A stretch of DNA of 36,213 bases. It comes from Gammaproteobacteria bacterium (GTDB lineage Bacteria > Pseudomonadota > Gammaproteobacteria > Arenicellales > Poriferihabitantaceae). The notes under the pieces are model-generated. The model had not been told where the DNA came from. It did no database searches and saw only the letters and a list, made by a program, of their open reading frames with translations. A program made the translations under genes and the position numbers. Positions 17,166 to 25,596 of the stretch are shown here, one piece after another (positions within the stretch are counted from its first letter, which is position 1; every line of letters begins with the position of its first letter). The stretch is from contig VYFG01000137.1 of the NCBI GenBank assembly GCA_009842505.1, positions 1 to 36,213 on the forward strand. The letters are read 5' to 3'.

Positions 17166-18071
17166 TCAGACGGACGCGGCAAGGCGCCCAAGAAAGTCCG
17201 GCCGAAGGTCGCGGAGCAGCGCATGCGCGTCCCGCCGGGCTCCGGCCGGGCAAAGTCCCAGGGACGAGCCCAGCATCCCGACGATCTCCGCAGGGGACCT
17301 GCCTTCCGCGCGCAGGGTGTTCAGGGAATCCGCCCCGTCCCGCTTGGATAGCTTCATTCCTGCCGCATCCGTCATCAGCGGCACGTGCCAGAATCGGGGA
17401 ACGGGATAGCCGAGTGCTCGGAACAGGGCGATCTGGCGCGCGGTGGAATCCGCCAGATCGGCCCCGCGGACCACGTCGGTCACACCGAGCAGCCCGTCGT
17501 CCACCACGCTGGCAAGTTGGTAGGCGAAGATGCCGTCCTTGCGCCGGATCACGAAGTCCCCGGGGTAGTCCGCCAGGTTCGCCCGCCGCGGTCCCAGGAT
17601 CCCGTCACGGAATTCAAGGGTCTCGTCCGCCACCTGGAAGCGCCAGGCCACGGGTTCGTCCAGGCTGAACGCTGGCGGGCTGTTTTCGGGCCGGCAGGTT
17701 CCCGGATAACGCGGCGTCGGGAAGCGGGGATCGGGCACGCCCGGCGCTGTCTCGATGTCCCGGCGGGAACAGCGGCAGGGAAATGTGCTGCCGGCCTCCC
17801 CGAGCAGTTCGAAAGCGTCTTGGTACTGTTCCCCGCGGGCTGACTGCACGACGACCTCGCCTTCCCAGTCAAGGCCCAGCCAACGGAGGTCCTCCAGGAT
17901 CCGTTCCGCTGCGCCCGGCCGGTTGCGCGGCGAGTCGAGGTCATCCATGCGGACGAGCAGACTGCCGCCGCCCGCGCGGGCGTGCAGCCAGCACAGCAGC
18001 GCCGTGCGCAGGTTGCCGAGGTGGAGCGGCCCTGTGGGGCTGGGTGCGTAGCGGCCTACGGTGCCTGTCAA
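17166..18071 (-). CDS. gluQ: Glutamyl-Q tRNA(Asp) synthetase GluQRS
   Basis: Transfers activated glutamate onto the queuosine at position 34 of tRNA(Asp). The 301-residue protein is a GluRS catalytic core without the anticodon-binding domain. It has the HIGH-type signature RYAPSPTGPLHLGN near the N-terminus, the zinc-site elements CRCSRRD and RYPGTC, the conserved AYQLASVVDD, and the KMSKS-type loop KLSKRDG at about 240. These features separate it from full-length GltX (about 470 residues). It is the last gene of a minus-strand set after cytochrome c5, from which it is separated by three bases. In enterobacteria gluQ lies beside dksA and sfsA; here dksA is absent and sfsA is broken about 3.5 kb away. 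Confidence 0.95.
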   Translation of the reverse strand: MTGTVGRYAPSPTGPLHLGNLRTALLCWLHARAGGGSLLVRMDDLDSPRNRPGAAERILEDLRWLGLDWEGEVVVQSARGEQYQDAFELLGEAGSTFPCRCSRRDIETAPGVPDPRFPTPRYPGTCRPENSPPAFSLDEPVAWRFQVADETLEFRDGILGPRRANLADYPGDFVIRRKDGIFAYQLASVVDDGLLGVTDVVRGADLADSTARQIALFRALGYPVPRFWHVPLMTDAAGMKLSKRDGADSLNTLRAEGRSPAEIVGMLGSSLGLCPAGARRDAHALLRDLRPDFLGRLAASV

Positions 18072-18074
18072 TGT

Positions 18075-18401
18075 TCAGTCCGCGGCGGCACGGTAGGCCT
18101 GTAGAACCATGTACTCCACGATGGCCTTCACCGTGTTGTCCGACAGGCTGACAAAGCCTCCCTTGGGCGGCATGACGCCCTGCTTGCCGGTGTAGCCGTT
18201 GATGGCGTGATCGTAGAGCACCCTGTTGCCTTGGGCGATCCGGTCCTTCCATGCCGCATAGTCACCGACCTTGGGTGCGCCGGCCACACCGAGGTTGTGG
18301 CAGGCTGCGCAGGTGTAGTTGTAATCGCTTTCGGCGTCCGCTTGGGCCGGGGCGCAGACGGCGACGAGACCCGCGGCCAGGAGCTTTGGCAGGTGCTTCA
18401 T
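18075..18401 (-). CDS. Periplasmic class c5-type monohaem cytochrome c
   Basis: A small exported electron carrier of 108 residues. A signal peptide (about 1-22, ending PAQADA) is followed by the haem-binding CAACH (31-35) and the axial methionine in GVMPPKGG (M77). The MPPKGG element and short length are typical of cytochrome c5. The last helix (SDNTVKAIVEYMV) closes the fold. It sits between a small secreted protein gene (40-base gap) and gluQ (3-base gap) in a set led by rng. The redox partner cannot be told from the sequence. Confidence 0.9.
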   Translation of the reverse strand: MKHLPKLLAAGLVAVCAPAQADAESDYNYTCAACHNLGVAGAPKVGDYAAWKDRIAQGNRVLYDHAINGYTGKQGVMPPKGGFVSLSDNTVKAIVEYMVLQAYRAAAD

Positions 18402-18441
18402 CAGGGGGATTGACCTTGAAAACGGTTGGCAGGGAAGGAGC

Positions 18442-18798
18442 TCAGTTGCCTGTCACCAGCAACAGTAGCAGGCTGTCCGGGTCACCGGTGCCGAGTTCCC
18501 GGTTGATGTACTGGCCGGGCACCCCGTGGGCAATGAACCAGCCGATCAGTTCCCCGGCCCACCGGGCGTTCGCCGTGCCGCCGGGATAGCGCACGATGAT
18601 GCGAAAGCGTCCGCCTTCATCGAATTGCCGCAGTACCTGCCGGACCTGGGGCAGTTCGGCAATGCTGCTGCTGTTGACGTATTCCGGCCACTGGCTTCGC
18701 GGGATCACCAGTTCGGTGGATTCGAAGGCGCCGGCCCGCCCGCAAACCATGAGGAGACCCGGCAGGAGCCAGAAAAGGCGTGCCCACCGGATCGTCAC
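18442..18798 (-). CDS. Small exported protein of unknown function
   Basis: I do not recognise the family. The GTG start at 18798 overlaps the rng stop (GTGA), indicating translational coupling. This start places a clear signal peptide at the N-terminus (WARLFWLLPGLLMVCGRAGA), giving about 94 mature residues. The mature part contains SQWPEYVNSSSIAELPQV, FRIIVRYPGG and WAGELIGWFIAHGVP, and ends with a hydrophobic LLLLLVTGN. A pattern of alternating strands and helices with RIIVRYPGG recalls small OmpA-like or SPOR-like alpha/beta folds, but I cannot assign one. It lies between rng and a periplasmic cytochrome. Longer in-frame readings extend into rng and are shadows of it. Confidence 0.75.
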   Translation of the reverse strand: MTIRWARLFWLLPGLLMVCGRAGAFESTELVIPRSQWPEYVNSSSIAELPQVRQVLRQFDEGGRFRIIVRYPGGTANARWAGELIGWFIAHGVPGQYINRELGTGDPDSLLLLLVTGN

Positions 18799-20270
18799 AT
18801 CAGCACCACTTCGTACTGCTCCTGGTGAAAGCTGGGTTCCACCTTGAGGTGAATGGACTTGCGGATAAAATCCTGCAGATCCGCCAGGCCGGTGGATTCC
18901 TCCTCCTGCAGCAGTTCGATGACTGCCGGCGAAGCCACCACCAGGTATTTCTCGGCGTCGAACTGGCGGGCTTCCCTGAGGATTTCGCGGAAGATCTCGT
19001 AACAGGTGGTTTCTGCGGTTTTCTGGATGCCCCGGCCGCTGCAGGCGGGGCACGCCTCGGTCAGCAGCCGCTCCAGGCTTTCGCTGGTGCGCTTTCGGGT
19101 GATTTCCACAAGTCCCAGGGCTGACATGTCGTTGACCTGGGTCTTGGTGCGGTCCTTGGCCAGTTCCCGCTCCAGGGTGCGCATGACCTGTTCCTTATGA
19201 TCGTCCACGCCCATGTCGATAAAATCCACGATGATGATGCCACCGAGATTGCGCACCCGGAGCTGGTGGGCCAGGGTGGCGGCGGCCTCCAGGTTGGTCT
19301 TGAAGATGGTTTCCTCAAGATTACGCGCGCCGACAAAGCTGCCGGTGTTGACGTCCACCGTCGTCATGGCTTCCGTCTGGTCGATGATGAGATAGCCGCC
19401 GGACTTGAGTGGCACGCGCTTCTGCAGTGCCCGCTGGATCTCCTCCTCCACGTCGTACAGATCGAAAATCGGCCTGCCGCCCGGATAGTGCTCGATGCGC
19501 TCCAGGGCGTCCGGCATCAGCTCCCGGGCAAAGTTGCTTACCAGTTCGAAGGTTTCCTTGGAGTCGATGCGGATTTTCTTCACCTTCTGCCACACCAGGT
19601 CCCGTACGGTCCGCATGGCCAGCGGCAGGCTGGTGTGCAGCAGGGCCGGCACCTTGCCGCCCTTGCGCCTGGACCGGACCTTCTCCCAGACCCGGATCAG
19701 GAACTGCATGTCCGAAAAGATCTCCTCCTCGAGCGCGGTCTCCCCGGCCGTGCGCACAATGAATCCCCCGCTGGCCCCGATTTCCCCCTTGAGGCGGTTC
19801 AGGGCCTCCATGAGGCGTTCCCGGGTCCCGGGCTCCTGGATGCGCTGGGAGACTCCCATGTAGTCGTTGTTCGGCAGGTAGACCAGGTTTCTCGATGGGA
19901 TGCTGATCTGGCTGGACAGGCGTGCGCCCTTGGTGCCGAGGGGATCCTTCACCACCTGCACCACGATATCCTGGCCCTCGGAAACCAGGGAGACGATGTT
20001 CGTCTCCGTGTCCATCTGCTGCAGCTGGGGGCTCTCGTCGGTGCGCGCCTGCAGGTCACGGGCGTGCAGGAATGCTGTGCGCTCGAGCCCGATGTCGACG
20101 AAGGCGGCCTGCATTCCCGGCAATACCCGGACCACCTTGCCGACGTAGATGTTGCCCACGATGCCCTTGTTCTTGACCCGCTCCACGTAGATTTCCTGCA
20201 GCATGCCGTTTTCCAGGGTGGCCACCCTGGTTTCCTGGGGCGTGACGTTGATCAGAATCTCCTCCCGCAT
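18795..20270 (-). CDS. rng: Ribonuclease G
   Basis: Endoribonuclease that matures the 5' end of 16S rRNA and takes part in mRNA decay. It is 491 residues from the ATG at 20270 (E. coli RNase G has 489); an ATG eight codons upstream is the alternative. The N-terminal S1 domain is visible (GNIYVGKVVRVLPGMQAAFVDIG). The catalytic DNase-I-like domain includes DVNTGSFVG and IIIVDFIDM with the metal-binding aspartates. A zinc-link CPACSGRG follows near residue 410. The long C-terminal scaffold of RNase E is absent, which identifies RNase G. The gene heads the set rng, secreted protein, cytochrome c5, gluQ. In many gammaproteobacteria maf lies directly upstream; here they are separated by an inserted block. 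Confidence 0.96.
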   Translation of the reverse strand: MREEILINVTPQETRVATLENGMLQEIYVERVKNKGIVGNIYVGKVVRVLPGMQAAFVDIGLERTAFLHARDLQARTDESPQLQQMDTETNIVSLVSEGQDIVVQVVKDPLGTKGARLSSQISIPSRNLVYLPNNDYMGVSQRIQEPGTRERLMEALNRLKGEIGASGGFIVRTAGETALEEEIFSDMQFLIRVWEKVRSRRKGGKVPALLHTSLPLAMRTVRDLVWQKVKKIRIDSKETFELVSNFARELMPDALERIEHYPGGRPIFDLYDVEEEIQRALQKRVPLKSGGYLIIDQTEAMTTVDVNTGSFVGARNLEETIFKTNLEAAATLAHQLRVRNLGGIIIVDFIDMGVDDHKEQVMRTLERELAKDRTKTQVNDMSALGLVEITRKRTSESLERLLTEACPACSGRGIQKTAETTCYEIFREILREARQFDAEKYLVVASPAVIELLQEEESTGLADLQDFIRKSIHLKVEPSFHQEQYEVVLM

Positions 20271-20504
20271 GGTATGCGGCTGCTCCTGGGTCATGGTCCC
20301 TGGAGGGGTTGACGCGGGCTGCATGGCACGATTCCGGATCCGGGGCGAAAAAGAGTACAGGACTTTGGCACCGCGCGGCAAGGGCGGGCACGCACGGCTG
20401 TCCGGGCTCCGTCACCGGTGCGAACGCTGCGACGGGGGTATTGCTATCAGGGCGGAAGCCGTTAGGATGGCTGCGGCTCAACACTGCGACCGGCGCATCG
20501 GAAC

Positions 20505-22562
20505 ATGGTCAACCTGGTGGCGGCGGATGTCGACGACCTGCGCGTTCTTCACGAAATGCCGTGGCGCATCGGCACGATCACGGAACTCCGGATTCCCCTG
20601 CCCGGGAAAGTCCGGCTCCACGCCCGGCTCTGGCTGCCCGCGGACGCGGAGGACACCCCGGTCCCCGCCCTGGTGGAGTATGTGCCCTTCCGCCACCGCG
20701 ACTTCACCGCGCCCAGGGACGCCCTGATACATCCCTGGTTCGCGGGTCACGGCTACGCCTCCCTGCGCGTGGAACTGCGCGGGTCCGGCGACTCGGAGGG
20801 GCTGCCGATGGATGAATACGTCCGGCAGGAGCAGGATGACGCCGTCGCGGCATTGGCCTGGATCGCGCGGCAGCCGTGGTGCGACGGTAATACCGGCATG
20901 TTCGGCATGTCCTGGGGCGCCTTCAGTGCGCTGCAGGTTGCGGCACGAAACCCCCCGTCCCTGAAGGCGATTATTCCGGTCCATGGCACGGACGACCGGT
21001 TCTCGGACGATATCCACTACAAGGGCGGCTGTCTCCTCACCGCGGGGTTGTCCTGGGGCACCCTCTATACCCTGTACATGATGCGGCCCCCGGACCCGTT
21101 GATCAGCCAGGGGCACTGGAGGACCGCATGGCTGGAGCGGTTCCGGAAGGCGCCCATGGTGCTGGAAAACTGGATGGAGCATCAGCACAGGGACGATTAC
21201 TGGCGTCACGGTTCCGTGTCGGAAGACCATGCAGCCATCCGGTGTCCCGCCCTGGTGGTCTGCGGCTGGGCGGACGGGTACACCGCGGCGGCACTGCGCA
21301 TGGCGGAACATCTGAATGCCCGGAGCAGGATCTGGATCGGCCCCTGGGCCCATACCTATCCGCACCTCGCGAGGCCGGGACCCCGGGCCGGGTTCCTGCA
21401 GGAGGCGATGCGATGGTGGGACCGGTGGCTGAAGGGGCGGGACAGCGGCGCGGAGGCATTGCCCCGGGTGCGTCTCTACCTGCAGGACAGCGTGCCCCCG
21501 GCGACCAGCTATGACCACCGGCCGGGCAGTTGGCTGGGTGTTGACCGCTGGCCCCCGTCCGAGATCATGCCGGAAGTCTGGGTTCTCGGTGACGGCGTGC
21601 TGCGGCGGGCCGACAAGGAGAAGCCGGAATGCGTGGACCTGGAGGTTGCCTCGCCCCTCGAAAACGGGATTGACGGGCCCGAATGGCTGCCCCATGGCAT
21701 CGGTCCCGAGCTGCCGCCGGATCAGGCCGCAGAGGACGCGGGCTCCCTGTGTTTCGACACTGCCCCTTTCGGGCAGGAGCTGATACTCTGCGGCCGACCG
21801 GAACTGGTCCTGTACTGCCGGGCCGACCATGCGGGCATTATCCAGGCAAGGCTGGTGGACCTGCGACCGGACGGGTCCGCGACACAGATCGTGTACGGTC
21901 TTTTGAACCTGCACCACCGGAACGGGTTGGGTCGACCGGAAGCGCTTCGGCCGGAAGACTGGATCCGGATCCGTGTCCGGATGGACCCCATCGTACAGCG
22001 TATCCCCCCCGCACACCGCCTCAGGGTGGCGGTTTCCACCCAGGCATGGCCACTGGTCTGGCCGGCGGCAAGGACCATGCGCCTGACCGTTCGAACCGTC
22101 GAATCCACGCTCAGGCTGCCCATCCTCCCGGCGGACCGGCTGGCGGACCTGGAATGTGATCATCCCTGCGGCCCGGCCATTCCTGCCTCAGAGGAGCCGG
22201 CCTGGTTGCGGTCCGTGCGGCGTGAACGCACGGTCCACCGGGACCCGCGGACGGGACTGGTGGAGCGCAGGTACGTCAAGGACGACGGTTGCTATCGCGT
22301 CAGCGGGCACGGGATGACCGTGGCGGCGACGGGCTCGCTGACCTATCGCTGCCGTGAGCAGGACCCGTTGTCGGCAAGGGCCGAATACCACTATCACATT
22401 CAGCATTCCCGGGACGACTGGAACGCCGCGGTGGAATGTGACATGCAGATCGGCTGTGATGAATCGTCGTTCCGGGTGGAGGGAGAATATCGCGCCCTCG
22501 AAAACACTGGGGTGGTGGCGAGGCGGCCGGTGGCGCTCACGGTCCCGCGTCGCTGGGTGTAA
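20505..22562 (+). CDS. CocE/NonD-family alpha/beta hydrolase
   Basis: A 685-residue serine hydrolase of the X-Pro dipeptidyl-peptidase/cocaine-esterase superfamily. The alpha/beta hydrolase core covers about residues 20-320, with the oxyanion-region RGSGDSEG (92-99), nucleophile elbow GMSWGA (S136), an acidic residue in VVCGWADGYT, and the catalytic histidine probably in GPWAHTYPH. A C-terminal jelly-roll domain (about 340-560) follows. The last ~110 residues (RTVHRDPRTGLVERRY, and repeated strand-rich sequence) extend the usual CocE length. Likely substrates are esters or amides; cephalosporin and glutaryl-acylase activities also occur in the superfamily, so no substrate is assigned. It is divergent from rng (234 bases between starts) and followed by hipBA. 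Confidence 0.88.
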   Translation: MVNLVAADVDDLRVLHEMPWRIGTITELRIPLPGKVRLHARLWLPADAEDTPVPALVEYVPFRHRDFTAPRDALIHPWFAGHGYASLRVELRGSGDSEGLPMDEYVRQEQDDAVAALAWIARQPWCDGNTGMFGMSWGAFSALQVAARNPPSLKAIIPVHGTDDRFSDDIHYKGGCLLTAGLSWGTLYTLYMMRPPDPLISQGHWRTAWLERFRKAPMVLENWMEHQHRDDYWRHGSVSEDHAAIRCPALVVCGWADGYTAAALRMAEHLNARSRIWIGPWAHTYPHLARPGPRAGFLQEAMRWWDRWLKGRDSGAEALPRVRLYLQDSVPPATSYDHRPGSWLGVDRWPPSEIMPEVWVLGDGVLRRADKEKPECVDLEVASPLENGIDGPEWLPHGIGPELPPDQAAEDAGSLCFDTAPFGQELILCGRPELVLYCRADHAGIIQARLVDLRPDGSATQIVYGLLNLHHRNGLGRPEALRPEDWIRIRVRMDPIVQRIPPAHRLRVAVSTQAWPLVWPAARTMRLTVRTVESTLRLPILPADRLADLECDHPCGPAIPASEEPAWLRSVRRERTVHRDPRTGLVERRYVKDDGCYRVSGHGMTVAATGSLTYRCREQDPLSARAEYHYHIQHSRDDWNAAVECDMQIGCDESSFRVEGEYRALENTGVVARRPVALTVPRRWV

Positions 22563-22614
22563 AGCGACATCCTCTTATTTCTTACTGAATCTGGCGCTGT
22601 GTCCTGATACAACG

Positions 22615-22705
22615 TACAAACTTCTCGACTTGCTTGAAATCTGCTATAATGATCCATAAATAGGGTATATAATCCTTTAAAGACCTGTTTATAGATAAAA
22701 TAGCA
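22615..22705 (+). promoter_or_regulatory. AT-rich promoter/operator region of hipBA
   Basis: A sharply AT-rich stretch between cocE and hipB with two perfect -10 hexamers, TATAAT at 22645-22650 and 22668-22673. No good -35 lies at standard distance from either. The two hexamers recur in a similar setting (TATAATGATCC and TATAATCC), which may reflect HipB half-sites. HipA-HipB pairs normally repress their own promoter. Confidence 0.4.
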
Positions 22706-23044
22706 ATGGCCAAACCCACTCACAGAAGCTATTCCCGCTATGCTAGGGAAGCTGCGGGGCTTTTCGGGTTGATGATCCGTAACGCGCGCATCGAGCGTGG
22801 CGTCACGGTTGCCGAGGTCGCCGAACGCGCCTGGATTTCGCGCGGCCTCGTGCAACGTATCGAGAAAGGCGAAATGGGCTCCTCCATCGGCGCGGCATTC
22901 GAGGTGGCCGCCATTGTCGGGCTGCGCCTGTTCGAAGCCGAACCGACAACGCTGACGCGTCATCTGTCGATGGAACGCGACAAGCTCACCCTGCTGCCGC
23001 GGACCGCCCGCACGGGAACGACGAAGGTGAAAGATGACTTCTGA
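22706..23044 (+). CDS. hipB: HipB-like antitoxin, XRE-family HTH
   Basis: A 112-residue DNA-binding antitoxin. The Cro/C1-type helix-turn-helix is at about residues 20-75: LMIRNARIERGVTVAEVAERAWISRGLVQRIEKGE, with the recognition helix around SRGLVQRIEKG. The basic N-terminal tail and ~35-residue C-terminal tail are as in HipB proteins. It should bind HipA, block its kinase and repress the operon through the AT-rich region upstream. Its end overlaps the hipA start by 11 bases, so the two are translationally coupled. It is 143 bases after the CocE-type gene. Confidence 0.88.
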   Translation: MAKPTHRSYSRYAREAAGLFGLMIRNARIERGVTVAEVAERAWISRGLVQRIEKGEMGSSIGAAFEVAAIVGLRLFEAEPTTLTRHLSMERDKLTLLPRTARTGTTKVKDDF

Positions 23045-24314
23045 TCGCCCCGGCAGGAAAGCGCCGGAGGAAGCCTATGTCTGGATATGGTTGCCCGGCG
23101 CGACGGCACCGGTTGTCGCCGGCCGCATCGCGCGGGACGGCGAGCGGCTGATATTCAATTACGGTCAGAGCTATCTGGAAGCGGATGACCGTATTCCGGT
23201 CTACGAGCCGGAACTGCCGCTGCGCAGCGGACCGATTACGCCCGGACCCGGTCTGGGCATGGCCGGATGCCTGCGCGACGCCGCGCCCGATGCCTGGGGC
23301 CGTCGCGTCATCCTGAACCGGGTCTTCGGACTAATGGGCAGGGATGCCGATATCGATGCGCTCGACGAACTGACCTGTCTGCTGGAGTCCGGTTCCGACC
23401 GCATCGGCGCACTGGACTTCCAGCACTCCCCTTCCGAATATGTGCCGCGCGCCGTTCAGACCGCGACGCTCGAAGAGTTGCTGAGCGCCGCCGAGAAAGT
23501 CGACAAGGGCATGCCGCTGACGCCCGATCTCGACCAGGCGCTGTTCCACGGCACGTCGCTTGGCGGCGCGCGCCCGAAAGCGATGATCCAGGACGGCGAC
23601 ACAAAGATGATCGCCAAGTTCTCGTCGTCGACGGACACCTACAACGTCGTGAAGGCGGAATATGTCGCCATGCGCCTTGCGGCCAGGGCGGGGCTAAACG
23701 TCGCCCCTGTGCGTCTTAAGCATACCGCCGGCGGGGATGTGCTGCTGGTCGAGCGATTCGACCGCGTGAAGACGAAAGACGGCTGGATGCGCAAGGCGAT
23801 GGTCTCGGCGCTGACGCTGTTCGGTCTCGATGGGATGATGGCGCGGTACGCCAGCTATGAAGACTTCGCGGAAATCATTCGGCACCGCTTCACCTCGCCG
23901 AAGGCGACGTTGCACGAGCTGTACGGACGGCTCGTGTTCAACGTCCTTTGCGGCAACACCGACGATCATGCCCGCAACCATGCGGCCTTCTGGGACGGCG
24001 AACACCTGACCCTGACGCCTGCCTATGACATCTGCCCGCAAAGCCGCACCGGTAATCTGGCCAGCCAGGCGATGCTGATCGTCGGAGACAATCGGATGAG
24101 CGCACTTGCAGCCTGCCTTGAGGCCGCGCCCAATTTCCAGCTCAGCGGAGATGCGGCGAAGGACATCATCGACCTGCAGATCGGCACAATCCGGGACGGA
24201 TGGGACGATATCTGCAAGGAAGCCGAACTGAGCGAAGTCGAGCGCAACCTGTTCAGCCGGCGCATGTTTCTGAATGACTCCATCTTCGAAGGTACGGCGG
24301 AGGACCTGTGGTGA
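23034..24314 (+). CDS. hipA: HipA-like serine/threonine kinase toxin
   Basis: A 426-residue HipA-family kinase. In E. coli HipA phosphorylates glutamyl-tRNA synthetase and induces growth arrest. Visible elements are an N-terminal HipA domain (about 15-130); the autophosphorylated, ejectable P-loop GTSLGGARPK (173-182, Ser175); LLVERFDR (237-243); the catalytic GNTDDHARNH (307-316); and the metal-binding YDICPQ (331-336). All catalytic elements are intact and the length fits (E. coli HipA 440). It overlaps hipB and ends 208 bases before the convergent maf gene. The pair lies on the strand opposite to the housekeeping run it interrupts, consistent with insertion. Confidence 0.93.
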   Translation: MTSDRPGRKAPEEAYVWIWLPGATAPVVAGRIARDGERLIFNYGQSYLEADDRIPVYEPELPLRSGPITPGPGLGMAGCLRDAAPDAWGRRVILNRVFGLMGRDADIDALDELTCLLESGSDRIGALDFQHSPSEYVPRAVQTATLEELLSAAEKVDKGMPLTPDLDQALFHGTSLGGARPKAMIQDGDTKMIAKFSSSTDTYNVVKAEYVAMRLAARAGLNVAPVRLKHTAGGDVLLVERFDRVKTKDGWMRKAMVSALTLFGLDGMMARYASYEDFAEIIRHRFTSPKATLHELYGRLVFNVLCGNTDDHARNHAAFWDGEHLTLTPAYDICPQSRTGNLASQAMLIVGDNRMSALAACLEAAPNFQLSGDAAKDIIDLQIGTIRDGWDDICKEAELSEVERNLFSRRMFLNDSIFEGTAEDLW

Positions 24315-24469
24315 TAGAGACGCTATCGTAGGTGCAGCGGAAGCGGAATCCAGCCAGGATCAAAGATCCCGTATGGACCGGTTACCGAAAGAAGAAAGGT
24401 CCCGACCCGCTCGGCATGCGGAACCGCAGTACCAGTCCCGGTGAAGCCTCCGGGTTCCGTGTCGTGGAC

Positions 24470-24486
24470 ATCGAAAGACTTTCGAT
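24470..24486. repeat. 17-bp near-perfect palindrome between hipA and maf
   Basis: ATCGAAAG, one spacer base, CTTTCGAT. The arms match perfectly over 8 bases. A one-base loop argues against an RNA hairpin of full length; a protein-binding site, or a short terminator-like stem between the convergent hipA and maf genes, is possible. No T-run follows. Confidence 0.4.
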
Positions 24487-24522
24487 TTGGGTTCGGAGCA
24501 TCCTCGAGGCCCTGGTGCGGTC

Positions 24523-25092
24523 CTAGACCAGCCCCGCCCGTTGCAGCAGCATTCGGGTCTCGTACAGCGGCAGGCCTACTACGCCGCTGTAGCTGCCGTG
24601 AATCTCCCTGACGAAGGTGCCGGCCGGGCCCTGGATGCCGTAACCGCCCGCCTTGTCGTACGGCTCCCGGGTATCGCAGTAGGCGGCGATCATGTCCGGC
24701 GTCAGCTCCATGAAGTCCACCAGGGTATGGCTTACTTCAACACCTGCAAAGCCGGGACCCACCAGGGCCACGGCGGAAATCACGTCATGGCGCCCGCCGG
24801 ACAGGCGCTCAAGCATGGCGATGGCCTGGGCGCGATCTGCGGGCTTGCCGAGAGCCTCGCCATTGACCGCCACCGTGGTGTCGCCGCCCAGCACCCAACT
24901 ATCCGGGGCCAGGGACGCTACGGACTCCGATTTCAGCCGGGCCAGGCGGCCGGTCATCTCCTCTGGGGATTCGCCTTTGAGGGGGGATTCGTCCACGTCC
25001 GCGTCCCGCACGCTGAAGGGCAGGCCGAAGAGCGACAGCAGCTCCCTGCGGCGGGGCGAACGGGAGGCGAGGATCAGCGGAGCCCGGGACAT
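24523..25092 (-). CDS. maf: Maf-family nucleotide pyrophosphatase
   Basis: Hydrolyses dTTP/UTP and modified nucleoside triphosphates to monophosphates, a house-cleaning function (YhdE type). The 189-residue protein has the N-terminal LILASRSPRRRELLSL, GDTTVAVNGEALGKP with the catalytic aspartate, and YDKAGGYGIQGPAG with the residues that bind the nucleotide. The arrangement and the EPYDKAGGYGIQG motif fit the dTTPase/UTPase branch better than YceF-type m7GTPase. It lies 9 bases downstream of rlmH on the minus strand. In related genomes rng comes next; here hipBA and the CocE-type gene intervene. Confidence 0.94.
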   Translation of the reverse strand: MSRAPLILASRSPRRRELLSLFGLPFSVRDADVDESPLKGESPEEMTGRLARLKSESVASLAPDSWVLGGDTTVAVNGEALGKPADRAQAIAMLERLSGGRHDVISAVALVGPGFAGVEVSHTLVDFMELTPDMIAAYCDTREPYDKAGGYGIQGPAGTFVREIHGSYSGVVGLPLYETRMLLQRAGLV

Positions 25093-25101
25093 GAATTCAA
25101 T

Positions 25102-25572
25102 TCAGCGGTGATAGGGCAGACCTTCCAGTATCGACCAGCAGCGGTAGACCTGCTCTGCGAGCACCACCCGTACCACTGGATGGGCCAGCGTGAGCGCCGA
25201 CAGCGACCAGCATTCGTCTGCCTTGGCGAGAAAGTCCCCGGACAGCCCCTCGGGACCGCCCACGACCAGCGCCGCCTGTTCGCCGTTGTCGAGCCAGTCT
25301 TCCAGGCGCCGGACGATGTCCATGGTGGACATCTGCCGGCCCTGGCGGTCAAGGGCGATGAGTCGGCAGCCCCCGGGCACTGCGGCGGTAAGCCGGCGTT
25401 CCTCCACCATGGCGATTCTGGCCGGGTTCACGTTCTTCCCTCGCTTCACGGCCGGAACCTCCACCAGGTTCAGTGTCATCCGTCCCCGGATGCGCCTCCG
25501 GTACTCGTCGCACCCCTCGGTCACCCAGTTCGGCATGCGCCCGCCGATGGCCACCAGGTGCAGGTTCAGCAT
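25102..25572 (-). CDS. rlmH: 23S rRNA pseudouridine-1915 N3-methyltransferase RlmH
   Basis: SPOUT-family methyltransferase that methylates pseudouridine 1915 in helix 69 of 23S rRNA on assembled 70S ribosomes. It has 156 residues (E. coli 155). Recognisable segments are NLHLVAIGGRMPNWV at the N-terminus, KRGKNVNPARI, the trefoil-knot loop VVGGPEGLSGDF that binds SAM, and the C-terminal WSLSALTLAHPVVRVVLAEQVYR followed by a terminal YHR. It lies between rsfS and maf, the usual gammaproteobacterial neighbourhood. Confidence 0.96.
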   Translation of the reverse strand: MLNLHLVAIGGRMPNWVTEGCDEYRRRIRGRMTLNLVEVPAVKRGKNVNPARIAMVEERRLTAAVPGGCRLIALDRQGRQMSTMDIVRRLEDWLDNGEQAALVVGGPEGLSGDFLAKADECWSLSALTLAHPVVRVVLAEQVYRCWSILEGLPYHR

Positions 25573-25596
25573 GACTTCGCCCGGGGACGCCCCGGG

